Origin: Gracilaria gracilis
Taxonomy: Eukaryota; Rhodophyta; Florideophyceae; Gracilariales; Gracilariaceae
Direction of reading: 5' to 3'
Length of the DNA stretch: 64,000 nt
Assembly (NCBI GenBank): GCA_030374805.1
Contig: JARGSG010000019.1
Coordinates: 620,001-684,000 of the forward strand
The position numbers and the translations under genes are program-made. This document shows, piece by piece, positions 9,786 through 21,700 of the stretch (within the stretch, counting starts at the first letter, position 1; every line of letters begins with the position of its first letter). The notes under the pieces were generated by a model. It was given only the letters and a program-made list of their open reading frames with translations. It did not search any database and was not told where the DNA came from.

Positions 9786-12700
9786 ATGGATTCCAACGCT
9801 GCCAATTCTACCATGGTCGATGCGGACGACATTGATGAGGGGCTCTATTCTCGCCAGCTCTACGTGCTTGGTCACGACGCCATGCGCGCCATGGCCAAGT
9901 CCGCCGTTCTCATCATCGGCTGCGATGGCTTGGGCGTTGAAATCGCCAAGAACCTCATCTTGGCCGGAGTTCGATCTGTCTCCGTCTACGATCCAGAGCC
10001 CCCGTCAATGGCTGACCTCTCGTCCAACTTCTACCTCACCCAAGCCCATGTCGCCGCCAAGACCCCCCGAGCACGTGCTTGCATCCACAACCTAACCTCG
10101 CTCAATCCGTACGTGTCCGTCTCGGTTTTTGACCAAGCCATCAACCTCAGCGAGCCCGATCCCACTGTCTTTGACTCCTTCGCCGTCGTCGTCATGGTCA
10201 ATCAGTCCTTCGCGGCGCAGAGGGCGCTTGACGCCATCTGCCACAAGTCGCACATCAAGTTCATCTCCACATCCTCTCGCGGTGTCTTTGGCTCCATTTT
10301 CTGTGATTTCGGCCCGACCTTCACTGTGCAAGACGCCACTGGTGAGCAGCCAAAGTCCGTGCTCGTTTCCGCTATCACCAAGGAAGACCCACCAGTTGTC
10401 ACCTGTTTAGATGAACAGCGCCATGACCTCGAGACCGGTAACTACGTTTCTTTCACGGAGGTCCAGGGCATGACTGAGATCAATGATGGTAAACCGAGGA
10501 GGGTCAAGGTCCTCGGACCGTACACTTTTGCGCTGGAGGACTCTGAAGACATTGCCTCCTTCTCAGATTACATACGTGGTGGCTATGTCACCGAGGTGAA
10601 GATGCCCGTCGATGTGTCCTTCAAGTGTTTATCCGATGCCTTCGCTGCCCCAGAGTTTATTACAACCGATTTTGCAAAGATGGATCGAATGAGTACCATT
10701 CACGCTTGTTTTGCCGCGTTGGACGAATGCCCAGGTGGTGCGCTGCCAACTCCTGGCTCCGATGAAGGAGCGACAGAGTTCGCAAAGCTTGTCAAGCTGC
10801 CTGACGGCGAGCCGGACGCCAAAGTTGTCGAAGCGTTCGCCAAAACTTGTGCAGGAAACATGTCTCCAATGGCTGCTGGTCTGGGTGGCATTGCCGCTCA
10901 AGAGGTTCTGAAGGCTGTGTCCGGCAAGTTCATGCCCATACGCCAGTTTATGTATTACGACTGTATGGAAGCTTTGCCTGAAACCTTGCCCTCCGAGAAA
11001 GAGTGCGCTCCTCGCGGTTCGCGGTACGATGGGCAGCTTGCCATATTCGGGTCCCAATTCCAAGAAAAGATACAAAACCTCAAGTACTTTGTTGTCGGAG
11101 CGGGAGCCATTGGGTGTGAAGTACTAAAAACTTTTGCCATGATGGGAATTGGTTCAGGACCGAAGGGGGAGGTCATTGTAACTGATATGGATACCATAGA
11201 AAAGTCGAATCTTTCAAGACAGTTTTTGTTCCGGGATACCGATATCGGCAAATCTAAGAGTTCGGCGGCGGCGGCGGCTATCAACGCGATGAATCCCGCG
11301 GTGAAGGTTACTCCACATGAGACTCGTGTCGGTCCTGAGAGTGAGGATGTGTTTAATGACCAGTTCTGGGATTCCCTATCGGGTGTATGCAATGCTCTCG
11401 ATAACGTTCAAGCACGTCTCTACGTCGATCAGCGGTGCGTCTATTACAAGAAGAGTTTGCTGGAAAGCGGTACTCTTGGGACGAAGGGCAACACCCAGGT
11501 CATTGTTCCTCACCTGACTGAAAGTTATGGTTCTTCAAGGGATCCCCCAGAGAAGTCAATTCCCATCTGTACTCTGAAGAACTTCCCATATCAGATTGAG
11601 CACACATTGCAATGGGCACGTGATTACTTCGAAGGTGAATTCCGGACCTCCGCTGAGGAAACGAATGCGTTCCTTGGCAAGAGACAAGAGTACATGGATG
11701 AGTTGCGGAGACAAGGTCCTGGGCAAATGCTGTCAACGCTTCAAACAATCAAATCTTGTCTAATTGATGATCGCCCGCATACAATTCAAGATTGTGCTGA
11801 GTGGGCTCGTAGAGTGTTCGAGAAGTTGTTTTCTACCGACATTCGGCAGCTTCTTCATACGTTCCCGAAGGACAACGTGGATAAGAACGGCGTCCCGTTC
11901 TGGTCCGGCACAAAGCGCGCACCTGATGCCATAGAGTTTGATGTGAACAATCCATTACACGTTGAATTCGTTATCGCAGCAGCTTGCTTGCGGGCAGAGA
12001 ATTATGGATTGAAACCATCGCAAGAAGACATTCAGCAGATGGGCAAGTATGCCGCGGCTGTGATGATTCCGGAGTTTGTACCCAGGTCTGGTATGAAGAT
12101 TGCCACCACGGATGCCGAAGCTAAAGAGCAAGTTGAGAATCCGGCGGACGCAGACGATGCCCTTCTTGAAGAATTAGAGGGCAAGCTATTGAACGAGAAG
12201 ACATTGACTGGTTTCCAAATGTACCCTATTGAGTTTGAAAAGGACGACGACTCTAATCATCACATTGATTTCATTACGGCATGCTCAAATCTTCGCGCAA
12301 CCAACTATTCCATCGAGCCAGCAGATCGTCACAGATCGAAGATGATCGCTGGAAAGATTATCCCGGCAATTGCTACTACGACTGCGTTTGTGTCGGGTAT
12401 GGTATGCATAGAACTCTTCAAGTTGGTTAAGATCGGTGTAACTGATCCGAACAGAGTGCATGATGACGCGGCTTGGATCCGACCAAATGCATATTCAGAA
12501 GAATTCCTGAAGACGCAAGAAAAGACGTTAGAATTGTTCAAGAACGGCTTTGCGAACCTTGCGCTTCCATTCTTCGCATTTTCGGAGCCGATTGCTGCAC
12601 CGATGACTGAAATGGGAGGAGGTCGCAAGTGGACTCTTTGGGACCGATTTGATGTTAGCGAAGGGGAAGACATCTCACTCGAGCGTTTCCTTGCTGTTTT

Positions 12701-12944
12701 CAAGGATAGATATAACCTGGAAATTAGCATGGTTTCCTGCGGGGTGAGCATGTTATACTCTTCCTTCACGTCAGCTGCCAAGCTGAAAGAAAGAATGCCA
12801 ATGCCATTATCGAAGGTTGCAGCGACTGTTGGTAAGATGGAATTCTCTCCTTCCCAAAAGTATTTGGTGATGGAAGTGTGTTGCAACGACGAAGCCGGGG
12901 AGGACGTGGAAGTCCCCTACATCAGATACCGCTTCCGAAGCTAA
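9786..12944 (+). CDS. UBA1: Ubiquitin-activating enzyme E1
   Basis: Cytosolic/nuclear E1 that adenylates ubiquitin and carries it as a thioester before passing it to E2s. The 1052-aa protein has both ThiF-type halves: the inactive adenylation domain ([20 protein letters not shown]) and the active one ([19 protein letters not shown], then [17 protein letters not shown]). The catalytic cysteine is in PICTLKNFP (Cys595). The C-terminal ubiquitin-fold domain ends [10 protein letters not shown]. The ATG at 9786 ([19 protein letters not shown]) is the first in the frame. Length matches fungal and plant UBA1. No intron is seen. Confidence 0.97.
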   Translation: MDSNAANSTMVDADDIDEGLYSRQLYVLGHDAMRAMAKSAVLIIGCDGLGVEIAKNLILAGVRSVSVYDPEPPSMADLSSNFYLTQAHVAAKTPRARACIHNLTSLNPYVSVSVFDQAINLSEPDPTVFDSFAVVVMVNQSFAAQRALDAICHKSHIKFISTSSRGVFGSIFCDFGPTFTVQDATGEQPKSVLVSAITKEDPPVVTCLDEQRHDLETGNYVSFTEVQGMTEINDGKPRRVKVLGPYTFALEDSEDIASFSDYIRGGYVTEVKMPVDVSFKCLSDAFAAPEFITTDFAKMDRMSTIHACFAALDECPGGALPTPGSDEGATEFAKLVKLPDGEPDAKVVEAFAKTCAGNMSPMAAGLGGIAAQEVLKAVSGKFMPIRQFMYYDCMEALPETLPSEKECAPRGSRYDGQLAIFGSQFQEKIQNLKYFVVGAGAIGCEVLKTFAMMGIGSGPKGEVIVTDMDTIEKSNLSRQFLFRDTDIGKSKSSAAAAAINAMNPAVKVTPHETRVGPESEDVFNDQFWDSLSGVCNALDNVQARLYVDQRCVYYKKSLLESGTLGTKGNTQVIVPHLTESYGSSRDPPEKSIPICTLKNFPYQIEHTLQWARDYFEGEFRTSAEETNAFLGKRQEYMDELRRQGPGQMLSTLQTIKSCLIDDRPHTIQDCAEWARRVFEKLFSTDIRQLLHTFPKDNVDKNGVPFWSGTKRAPDAIEFDVNNPLHVEFVIAAACLRAENYGLKPSQEDIQQMGKYAAAVMIPEFVPRSGMKIATTDAEAKEQVENPADADDALLEELEGKLLNEKTLTGFQMYPIEFEKDDDSNHHIDFITACSNLRATNYSIEPADRHRSKMIAGKIIPAIATTTAFVSGMVCIELFKLVKIGVTDPNRVHDDAAWIRPNAYSEEFLKTQEKTLELFKNGFANLALPFFAFSEPIAAPMTEMGGGRKWTLWDRFDVSEGEDISLERFLAVFKDRYNLEISMVSCGVSMLYSSFTSAAKLKERMPMPLSKVAATVGKMEFSPSQKYLVMEVCCNDEAGEDVEVPYIRYRFRS

Positions 12945-13205
12945 TAACAAAGAGATGGCCTTGCATACGAACAACATATAAGGACGAAATGAGCATCACA
13001 TGTGAATAGGATGGTCCTTTAAAGTTAACTGAATAAAGAGGTTTGCATCTCGGCGGTGTTACCCTACCAACTGACAGTACTTCAGTTAATCACGGGAGTA
13101 GCCCCACGGCATAAGAGATATGACACATACGTAAAGACAAGTAGAATGGTTTACTAGACACGTGATAGGACTTTTGAACAGTTGCATATACGCCTTGTGA
13201 TGTGT

Positions 13206-14669
13206 TTACACTGGCTGCTTCAACTCTGCTGGGATAGGGAACGAGATCTCTTTCATACTCATGGATACGAGACCGTTTTGGGCAATTTGTGAAGTTGGGG
13301 CGCGCAGCTCGATGATTGGGGCCATGTCAAATATCTTTCGACATCCGATGTAGTTCTTGGCGACAGTGGATCCATACTTAAGAACAGCCGCCGCCTCTTC
13401 CAGCTCTGCATCGGAATGAGTGAGTCTGGGCTTCATGACTTCCTTGTAAACGATAGAGTCCTTGTAGTAATATTTGTTCCATGTCCCATAGCGAGCCTTC
13501 CAGGCAAGTTCTGCCTCTCGCAGCGAATCTGGTTGCATATTCCAAAACACGTCTGAGCTGAAAGAGCTGATCGGTCCAGCACGATCACGAGCATCATTTT
13601 CACCCCGCCAGGCCTCTGGCAATCCCTTTCTGATTGAGAATGGGTTAAAGCCAGTAGCGTCACCGCTATTAAGATAGGCTTTGGTTGACACACGGTCACT
13701 TGAAGAATAGCCTCCATTGAGAACAGCAATCTTGTTCATATCGTTATTGTACGGATGACCACCTCGGAAGTTGACAGCGGGGATACGGCTTTCACCCCAA
13801 AGAGTATCATACTCGTCAGAATCAATGTAGGAGTTGATCTCTGCATTGTATCCCTGCTCATTAATAATCTGAATATGTTCACTAACCTCGGCCTGGTTAT
13901 GCGGAGCGCGACCAAGGAAGTGCATGAAGTTCAACTCCACAAATCGAGTGTTGCTGGTTCCTTCGAAGAAGCGCTTGCGGTAGCCGTCCGACAGACCAAG
14001 CGCTCTGATGAACTCCTTCATATCCGCAGTCTGCGTAACGCAACTGATGGGGAACGCCAACTGAGCGATTTCGCTTTCGAAGAGATTGGCGTTTCCGAAC
14101 ACATGTCTGATAGCCAAGCGCACGCCAACTCGCGCCTCATCGGAAGACCAGCCTGGTCTCGCCCAGAAAAGGTCATCCGTGTACGGGTCCATGTTTCTGA
14201 ATCCGCCCTGCTCATTGACACGGCGATTGGTGGTGTTGGTTTCGCGACCGACACGAACGTCAAACGGCGTAGCATTCTGACCCTTGGCGTTGGCAGAAAA
14301 TTCGTAACGCGCTGTGGCTGGGTTGTAGAACTTGGGAATCTCACGAGGGCGGCTTTTTGGCAGCTCCCTCTTCGTCACCGCTGGACCCTTCTTCGGCTTC
14401 TCTGTCAAATCGCGGGCAACGGACACTTCTCCGACCTGGAGCGTCTGCACGGGTTCAGGTTTAGCTTCGGCTTCCTTCTTCTTGCCGAGACCTGGCAGGG
14501 AAGGCAACTTCTTGGCGAAATCTGGCAGGGAAGGCAGCTTAATGGCTGATATTTGTGGGCATGGTAAACTTTCAGTCGGTCGAGGGGAACGACGATCAAG
14601 GTGCGCGCCGGAGCCCGTGAAGAAGACACGGTTAGACGAAAGTGACAAGCCTGGAACGAAAGCGCTCAT
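13206..14669 (-). CDS. Nuclear-encoded phycobilisome linker (PBS_linker domain), plastid-targeted
   Basis: Linker polypeptide of the phycobilisome, the light-harvesting antenna on red algal thylakoids. The 487-aa product begins MSAFVPGLSLSSNRVFF, a red-algal-type plastid leader. A basic Pro/Lys segment holds a short tandem repeat (KLPSLPDFAK, KLPSLPGLGK). The PBS_linker_poly domain follows: FWARPGWSSDEARVGVRLAI, YRKRFFEGTSNTRFVELNFM, HFLGRAPHNQAEVSEHIQII and INSYIDSDEYDTLWGE. About 190 further residues are not a second linker domain (SDVFWNMQPDSLREAELAWK region). A single domain suggests a rod-core or peripheral linker rather than a two-domain rod linker. A Met 28 codons upstream is less plausible because it would hide the leader. 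Confidence 0.92.
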   Translation of the reverse strand: MSAFVPGLSLSSNRVFFTGSGAHLDRRSPRPTESLPCPQISAIKLPSLPDFAKKLPSLPGLGKKKEAEAKPEPVQTLQVGEVSVARDLTEKPKKGPAVTKRELPKSRPREIPKFYNPATARYEFSANAKGQNATPFDVRVGRETNTTNRRVNEQGGFRNMDPYTDDLFWARPGWSSDEARVGVRLAIRHVFGNANLFESEIAQLAFPISCVTQTADMKEFIRALGLSDGYRKRFFEGTSNTRFVELNFMHFLGRAPHNQAEVSEHIQIINEQGYNAEINSYIDSDEYDTLWGESRIPAVNFRGGHPYNNDMNKIAVLNGGYSSSDRVSTKAYLNSGDATGFNPFSIRKGLPEAWRGENDARDRAGPISSFSSDVFWNMQPDSLREAELAWKARYGTWNKYYYKDSIVYKEVMKPRLTHSDAELEEAAAVLKYGSTVAKNYIGCRKIFDMAPIIELRAPTSQIAQNGLVSMSMKEISFPIPAELKQPV

Positions 14670-15350
14670 GATGGGGTGAAAGACGCGCGAAGTTGGGCCG
14701 AACCGAGGAGCACACGTAACCACCAGGCGGTTGATAGCAATAAGAAGTGCCAAGGATTTCGGAAGCCTTTTGGTTCAAGGGGTGACAATCCGCTTCGATA
14801 GGCCTGCGGTGCGCGTTGCACTGCAACAGTTGCAGGGCACGATGCACCGTAGCAAATATCTCGGCGAGCGGAGCTGGTGGCAGCAGTGGGAGCTCCACCG
14901 AGCTCATGACAATGATGGCCTGCTGGCGTTTCACCCAATCATAGCGCACCGTTGTCGATCCGATTCGCCCCCGGACCCTGTCCTGAAGAGACGAATTGCC
15001 GCTTCACCCGGACCAACTAAATCATTCTTCTTTCAATTGCACTTCAATTTTCTTCGACAGAGTTGACCAAGTCCGCGCTGAGTCCGCGTTTGGTTTGACG
15101 CTTTCATCGCGAAGATCATCATGATCATCATTGCCCAATGTGACTCCATCGTATCTGAGTTTGCTCCCCAACTTCAACCCCATCATCCACCGAGAGCCCC
15201 AAAATTTATCGTGCACCATGTCGTTGTACATTGCTGACAGACAATGTCACCATTCTTGTGAACTACGAATTGAGCATTACAAGCGTCGCAGTCTCCCACG
15301 TCACCATCCACAACACCTCGCTGTTTCGAGACATGCAATTCATATCCTTC
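14670..15350. other. Intergenic region, no gene seen
   Basis: This holds the 5' side of the linker gene and the 3' side of the next gene, both on the minus strand. It contains overlapping unrecognised short frames and a small GATCATCATGATCATCAT near-palindrome around 15112-15130. Confidence 0.35.
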
Positions 15351-16448
15351 TCAAAGTCTTCGAACCGCTGAACTTTGCGCCGAAGATAAAAGCCGACTTG
15401 CTCTGCTGAACACAACAACTTCCTCATCCCATTCGCCGTCTCCCGAAGAACTATGCGCCAGCGATGAATGGTCCGAGTCCCAGAATGACTCTTCACCAGA
15501 CGAATAGACCGGCGTCGACGAATCTTCACCATCCTCCACACCCTCACTCTCCTCATCGTCCAGGAACGGTATAGGCGAACAGACCATTTCCATGAATTCC
15601 GCTTCGGTCTGCCCCAACAACGTTAAATCCGTGTCATTCCTGTCCTCCGGAGTTGGTGTATCGGCGGGCGCCAGTTCAGCATCACAATCTCCACAGCTGT
15701 TGTTCTCCTTTTCTTGCTGCCTGTCCGCCGATGATTGTGACGCACTTCCCGGAAGAGCCGCGTTTTCTTCCTCATCGCTGCCGTGTGTCGATTGTGCCGC
15801 TGATGACTCGGAGCATGTTTCGTGCTCGTTCTTGCCAACCAGCGGATGAACTTCGGAGCCGCCACTGCCGAGCTCTTCAGGTCCTTCTTTATCTGAAGCT
15901 CGGCTGTGAACGGTGCTCTGCTCACGACATAATTCTGCAGAGCTGGGTTCATCCACTACATGTGAAGAACGAGACGATTCGCACGCATCACCTGCACTCT
16001 CACTCGAAGGCTGTCCAGCTTTCAGTGATTCCGCGCTTTCCATATCGTGCTGGCGGACGTCCTCCTCATCCTCTTTGCCCATCTCTGTTTCATTAGCACG
16101 ATCTTCGATGGCACAATGGTCCTTTCCGGTCCGAACTACCTTCCCGTCTACGATGTGTTCCCTCACGAATATTTCACCCTCCATCTTTTGCAAGTCGCTT
16201 CGGAAGCAACGACGCAAAGCGTGCTTGACTGCGGAGCCGAGCAGTTTGAACGGCTTCACGATAATACGGCGCATCTTTTTGCGACGTCCAGTGCTCGGCT
16301 CCAGATGGCTAAATTCCAGTTCTCTTTCGTGCTGAGAAGAAGGAAATGAAGACTTTTCCCTCTGTTGATCAGAGAGTGCTGGGTCACGCTCTGTGAGAAG
16401 AGATGAGACATGCTCGGTGGCTTCAATACGAGGGGAACTGCAGTTCAT
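15351..16448 (-). CDS. Hypothetical acidic, Ser/Glu-rich protein, 365 aa
   Basis: I do not recognise a family. The frame is open and long, and composition is strongly biased to Ser, Glu and Asp, so most of the protein should be disordered. One basic, possibly amphipathic stretch lies near residues 57-85 (KKMRRIIVKPFKLLGSAVKH). The C-terminal half has repeated acidic patches (FLDDEESEGVEDGEDSS, DGEWDEEVVVFSRAS). The ATG at 16448 is the first in the frame. Composition suggests a nuclear or regulatory protein, but that is a guess. Confidence 0.5.
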   Translation of the reverse strand: MNCSSPRIEATEHVSSLLTERDPALSDQQREKSSFPSSQHERELEFSHLEPSTGRRKKMRRIIVKPFKLLGSAVKHALRRCFRSDLQKMEGEIFVREHIVDGKVVRTGKDHCAIEDRANETEMGKEDEEDVRQHDMESAESLKAGQPSSESAGDACESSRSSHVVDEPSSAELCREQSTVHSRASDKEGPEELGSGGSEVHPLVGKNEHETCSESSAAQSTHGSDEEENAALPGSASQSSADRQQEKENNSCGDCDAELAPADTPTPEDRNDTDLTLLGQTEAEFMEMVCSPIPFLDDEESEGVEDGEDSSTPVYSSGEESFWDSDHSSLAHSSSGDGEWDEEVVVFSRASRLLSSAQSSAVRRL

Positions 16449-17502
16449 AGTGCTGTTTGTCTTCTTTGCGGCTTCCACCGCACGGTAACGGTTTCGATGA
16501 TGCTCGACGTCGAAGTCAGAAGTGTGCAGAAATCGAATAACAAAGGAGTGTGGACGGAATGTGTTGGCTCGAAGGGTGTGAATTAGTTATTACGAGTAGG
16601 CAACAAGCGGGCAGGGGGGTTGTAGAATGGGGAATGGTGGGTTGGGTGTGCTTGATGCTGCAGTATGCGTTTGGGGTGGAAGTGATGGTTGCGGACGACT
16701 GTTGTTCGTTTTACACGCTTCTGAAGTCTTGACTTGTTCTTCACTTTCAGCTCTGGACATGCACCAAACCATTCAGTCTGTGGAGATATGTGGGAACTGT
16801 TTCCCTAACGAGGAGCTTCCTTTCTGAGACATGGCCTACATGAAAGTTAAAATGAAGGGGAAACCTTGTCATACAAACGTTATGACCTAAAGTAGCATGA
16901 ATTGCACTGGTCTTTGACTAAGTCTAGCATTCTCCTGGATTAATTTCTTCTCTTACAATGCCAAGTTACAACTCATGTGAATCATGGGATGTGGTACCCT
17001 GCCCGTACTCTGTAACACCGAGGGAACCCTGCACAACTGATGACATGCACTGCGCAGGTTCATGTCCTCAATTCTGTGTCATGTCTCCCATCTTGAATCA
17101 ACGCGCTCGACAACGTCAATTTAAGGGCGACAACGTTGGTGTGTCTATATGCTGCAAGAAACCGAAAGTGGAAATTATCTCCCTCAGATGCTCCAAATGA
17201 GGTGCTCTTGGTACGTGTAGTGATGCAGCCTGAACGAACTATTGCTTGAAAAGTTTGTTTACATGGCTATTACCAACGCAGCGTTGGCAACGCTCTTTGT
17301 ATAGCGTGGGTGCTCCTTTGCGTAGGCTCTCAAAGAGAGAAAGATGTGTTTAGAAGCTTTACTGCAGTCTTAAGGACTACTGGCTACAGTTGAGAAGAAG
17401 TGAACACGGTAGGCAACGAAGAGTTACTGGTTGAATTGCAGACCAGACCTAGAATCTGCAGTATCTAGGTATCATGACATGGTCAGAGGCGGGAGAAACT
17501 GT
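16449..17502. other. Intergenic region upstream of retroelement block, no gene seen
   Basis: About 1 kb with no convincing open frame, RNA gene or repeat. A G-rich run on the plus strand (GCGGGCAGGGGGGTTGTAG, about 16609-16627) is the only compositional feature. Confidence 0.35.
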
Positions 17503-17846
17503 AGTCTTCTTCTTCCTCATTGTGGTCTTTAATATTCTTTGGTACAATAAAGGAAAAGTATCTCTAAAGATAACCTTCTTTCTTTCGTCAGGAAGGCCAC
17601 GAACTTTTGTAGCGGCTGTCTAACCATTTCTCTAAAGGAAAAATTGCGTCGTTCTGCTTGAGAGAGCTGCTCATTCCGCCGAGCAGCGTTTGTTAAAGGA
17701 TATCGAAGCAGTACATGCTCTAAGCCTTTTTCGCAGTTGTTCCACATTTGCAGCGACAAACTTTGTCATTCAAGAACGTAGCCACGGGGTGAAGGCTTGG
17801 AACATGTCCCGTGAAAATTGAGCCAGCGTTTCTTCCACCTCCCTTG
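17503..17846 (-). mobile_element. Decayed 3' fragment of a LINE, paralogous to the adjacent copy
   Basis: On the minus strand broken frames read TLAQF, then TGHVPSLHPVATFLNDKVCR, then EHVLLRYPL and LQKFVAFL. They align one after another with TLAQFYTGHVTQLHPVAS, EHVVFRCALN and PQKFLAFLKR at the C-terminus of the neighbouring LINE RNase H frame. At least two frameshifts and a stop separate the pieces. The 3' end shows the same tail motif, CCACAAT followed by a GAA-rich run, at about 17503-17525. It is therefore an older, truncated copy of the same family in the same orientation. Confidence 0.8.
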
Positions 17847-17913
17847 CACCTTTGTCTTCTTCTTCTTCTTTATTGTGGACAACAGTACCTTATTCCGATA
17901 CTGTAGTAGAGCT

Positions 17914-18759
17914 TCAAAAGAAGCTCTCTCTCTTTAAAAAGGCCAAGAACTTCTGAGGGTCATATCTAATAAGAGACTTGATGGACGTTTTTGCATCTTG
18001 CGGTGTTCCAGCCATGAGAGTCCTTCTCGAGCGCTTGTTCAAAGCACAGCGAAACACTACGTGTTCAGGATCCCGCTTTGCGTTTGTAGCACAATTGCAA
18101 CGCATTGTCCGCTTGTTCATATAAGACGCTACAGGATGCAATTGAGTTACGTGCCCGGTGTAGAATTGTGCTAAAGTAACCTCGGCATTCCGATAGGCTT
18201 CTTCAGACTCAAGAAAAACTGGACACTGCGGAAGAAGGCGCTTACTACTGGCACTTGTTGACAACATTGCCTTAACGTCTAACATATCGCTGGGGATACA
18301 TTGCTGTTCACACATCCTTATGGCAAGACCTGATTTCGCAAGGGCATCAACACTTTCGTTTTCGGGTATGCCGCAATGGCTCGGGATCCATGAAACAAAA
18401 ACGCGAGCACGTGCTGCCAATGTTTTGAGAAGTACTGCGAGAGCTTGTGCTTGTGCGGATTGCTTTCGGAGGTTACCTTGCAACATAGAAACAATGGCTT
18501 GGGAGTCCGTAAAAATCCGAAAGATGCCTTCGACATCTGAAGGCAGCGCTTCTATTGCAGCCATCATCGCTTTGATTTCCGCGGTATAGGAGCACACTCC
18601 GAGACCTGCAGGAATTACCCCTTCGGACGTTTTGATCTTGTTGATGTACACCTGATATGCTCCGGCTCCCACTGTCGTGGTTGTGAGAAAGATCATCCGA
18701 TGGGGGTCTCCGTCGCTATCAACGCCAATGCCTGTGTTGCTGTCGTATACGTAGCACAT
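17914..18759 (-). CDS. LINE RNase H continuation and C-terminal Cys-rich region
   Basis: Carries the rest of the RNase H domain: GAGAYQVYINK, CSYTAEIKAMMAAIEAL (catalytic Glu), RIFTDSQAIVSML (Asp) and VSWIPSHCGIPENESVDALA (His/Asp). A short Cys/His-containing tail follows (MRCNCATNAKRDPEHVVFRC). It overlaps the end of the RT frame by 67 bases in the -1 frame. The common open window for a frame change is roughly 18693-18830. Either a single mutation or a frameshift during translation joins the two; nothing resembling a strong slippery heptamer is seen. Confidence 0.8.
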   Translation of the reverse strand: MCYVYDSNTGIGVDSDGDPHRMIFLTTTTVGAGAYQVYINKIKTSEGVIPAGLGVCSYTAEIKAMMAAIEALPSDVEGIFRIFTDSQAIVSMLQGNLRKQSAQAQALAVLLKTLAARARVFVSWIPSHCGIPENESVDALAKSGLAIRMCEQQCIPSDMLDVKAMLSTSASSKRLLPQCPVFLESEEAYRNAEVTLAQFYTGHVTQLHPVASYMNKRTMRCNCATNAKRDPEHVVFRCALNKRSRRTLMAGTPQDAKTSIKSLIRYDPQKFLAFLKRESFF

Positions 18760-21700
18760 TTCATATTGGTCATCGTAGGTAACAAAATGTTTGGTCGGAG
18801 CTGTCGGGATCGTTGATATTTCTCAATGAGGGGGTTAGTACTGCCTTCTTTCAAATACTGAACTGAACCATTGTACCATCCTTCTTTCCATTCTACAGCT
18901 GCTCTTGTGGGGTTCAGGGGCCTGTTTTCGGCGTGGGCATATTCGCCAACTGAGCCGTCACACCAGACATCGAAATCTCCAGGGGGGAGCCCGTTCATAA
19001 GCAGCGCTGTGGCTAGTCGCTGAAGGTCTTCTGTGTCGTCTTTGTTACAGGCTGCATATGAGAAGGTCACCTCTGAAAGGTGCAAAAGACCGATCTCTTT
19101 AGGCAGGGATGAACGTGGAACTTGCAAGATTCCGAGTGTCGCAAGGTGCTCTTCTGCCATATGCTTGAGTCTGGGCGATTTTTTCCGTACCCTCGGTACC
19201 ACCATCGCGTTTAAAGCGAGCTGGAGAGGGGTTTCGGAGGCATTTCTCACCGCTTTTTCGTACAGTAGAGCCCCTTTGCTTCGTGCGACAGACTGTAGAG
19301 GGGGTATAGGAACGAGCTCTCTCAGTGCGACAATTGGTGTGGATGATACACATCCGGTTTGCACCCTCAACGCTTCATTTCGAGCCCTTTCCAGGCCTTG
19401 TATGCTGGCTTTGAGTGCGTTAGGGATCGTCGTTGCGCACGCGTAAAACGCGACTGGTTCAGCGAACCCTTTCCGCACCGTCTCTACTGTCTTCCAGTCT
19501 GACCCCCACGTTCTTCCCGCAAGAGCCTTCATTATCCTGTTTCTTTTCTTGTACTTGTTGGTCACGCTTCGCAACTGTTTTGCGAAGTTGAGCCTCGAGT
19601 CCATGAGAACACCGAGGAACTTTCCGCAATCGCTGGGAAGAATCTGGTGGCCCTCTACCATAAGCGAGTACTCCTCTGACCTTGTGCGCCACGCCCTCGT
19701 CGTGAAGGGGACGACTACTGTTTTGGTGGGGTTCATGACGATATCGTTGTCTTCGCAGTACCCAACCAGTGCGTCGAAGGCGTTTTGGAGCTTCGCTTGA
19801 CCTTCTTTTGTTGTTTCGTCTTGCACCCAAATGACGGTATCATCGGCAAAGAGGTTCATTTTGGCTTCATTCTCTGCTTCTTTCACGCATTCTGGGAGAT
19901 CGTACACGTATGCGACCCACAAGCCTGGTGACAGTGTGCCGCCCTGTGGGAGACCCTGTGCGACAAGCGTGTCTGCCGTTGTGTTCGAACCCCACCGGCA
20001 TTTCCATCGCCGGTCCATCAGAAAGCTTTGGAGCCATCGCCACAGATGTGGTGGGCAGCCAAGCTTTCCAAGCTTTGTCAAAAGCTTTTGGTGGGAGACG
20101 CAGTCATAAGCTTTTGAAAAGTCGCAGAAGACTGACAATGTTTGTTGCTTCATGTCCCAGCCGTTTCGTATGCTCTCACATATTGCTGCAACATGCTCCT
20201 CGGTGCTGCGGCCCATTCTGAAGCCTGCTTGGTGAGGCGGCAACTTGGGTTCAAGCCATTGCATGAAGACCCTGTTGACCATTCGCTCGGCTACCCGCGA
20301 TATCACCGGCGTCAGAGAGATTGGTCGGAACCGACCCCTTGAACCGGGTTTGGGAATGGGGACCAAAGTAGACAGTCTCCACTTTCCCGGAGTTACCCCT
20401 TCATAAAAGGTGCGGTTCACGAGTTTTAGAAGACGATCGATCCCCACATCTGGCAGGTGTGTTAAGAAAGCTATTTGGACATGGTCTGGACCGCCCGCCT
20501 TTCCTTCATTCATTTCCGAAAGCGCCAATTGAAGGTGGGAGAGGTGGAACTGTACTGGTTCTGCTACTGTTTCTTTCCGATTGTACTCGTTCAGCATCTT
20601 TCTGTACTCATTTCTCCTTTTCGTAAGTTTCCCCTGGACCCTAACCTTTTTAAGCTCCGTCTTCACGAACCATCGAGCCCGTCTGAGATCAGACCACGAT
20701 TCGCCGTTCGGCGGGCACATAGACGAGGTAGTTCTGCGGTTGTCATCCATAGCTCGCAGGATCTTCCAGAGTTTCCATTCGTCCGTGTGCACCTTAAGGC
20801 CAGTTACTAGGTCTCTCCATGTTTCTCTCTTAAGTCTGTCTATCACTTTTCTCGCTTCTTGCCTGACCTCCTGTAACTTTGAACTGGTCTGCTCGCAGCA
20901 GTTCTCTCGCCACTTCCTCCAGGCTTCGGTTCTTCTTTGCACTACCTCCGAGGCCTCTGGACACCACCATGGTGCTCCTTTATGCTTTTTCCCTTTTGGT
21001 ACGGCCCGGGCTGCTGCCTTCTTGAGGGCATTGACCAATGCCGTGTTCTCATTCTCTACTGTCCAATCTGGGTGAACCGGATTAGCGTTCAGCTCCTCTG
21101 CAACAATTTGCTTGTACGCTTCCCAGTCTGCCTTTTTGAGACACCATTTGGACTCTTTTCTCTGGTCTATAGGAGGTATATCTATGCTAATTACACAGAT
21201 ATGATGGTCGGAAAATGGGGCTTCTGCTGCTTCCCACTTAGAGTACGGAAGCCATCTGCTAGGGAACGCCGCTATATCAATTGCGGTCTGGGTGCCTGTG
21301 GAGGGTTCTGTCCTTGTCGGAACTCCTTCAACGTTGAGCAGTATTCGGTCTGTCTGCTCTAGGAACTCTTCAAGGTCAACTCCACCCGGTTCGGCTTTGG
21401 TGGGGTACCAAGATCCGCAGACATTGCAATCTGCAATAATAGCATGCTCTGATGGGTACAGCTTGTACCAGTTCGATTGGCGAAGTGAGGGGCAGACATA
21501 GACGTTTGAAATCGTCAGTGGGCCCTTCAGTGTTCTTATCGATACTGTTACAGCCTCTATGCCCGGAACAATACTACGTTCGTCGACCAGATCGGCGCCA
21601 AACTCCGCGCGTTGATAGATCGCCGTTCCTCCACCTCTTCCGTTCGCTTTCGTCGTACCGTCTTTTCTGTCACACCGACCGAGCATATGATACCCCTCCA

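Noticed and set aside
18693-18759. Programmed -1 frameshift site in the LINE
   Set aside because: The overlap is in the right direction, but no convincing slippery heptamer with a downstream structure was found; a simple indel is equally likely.
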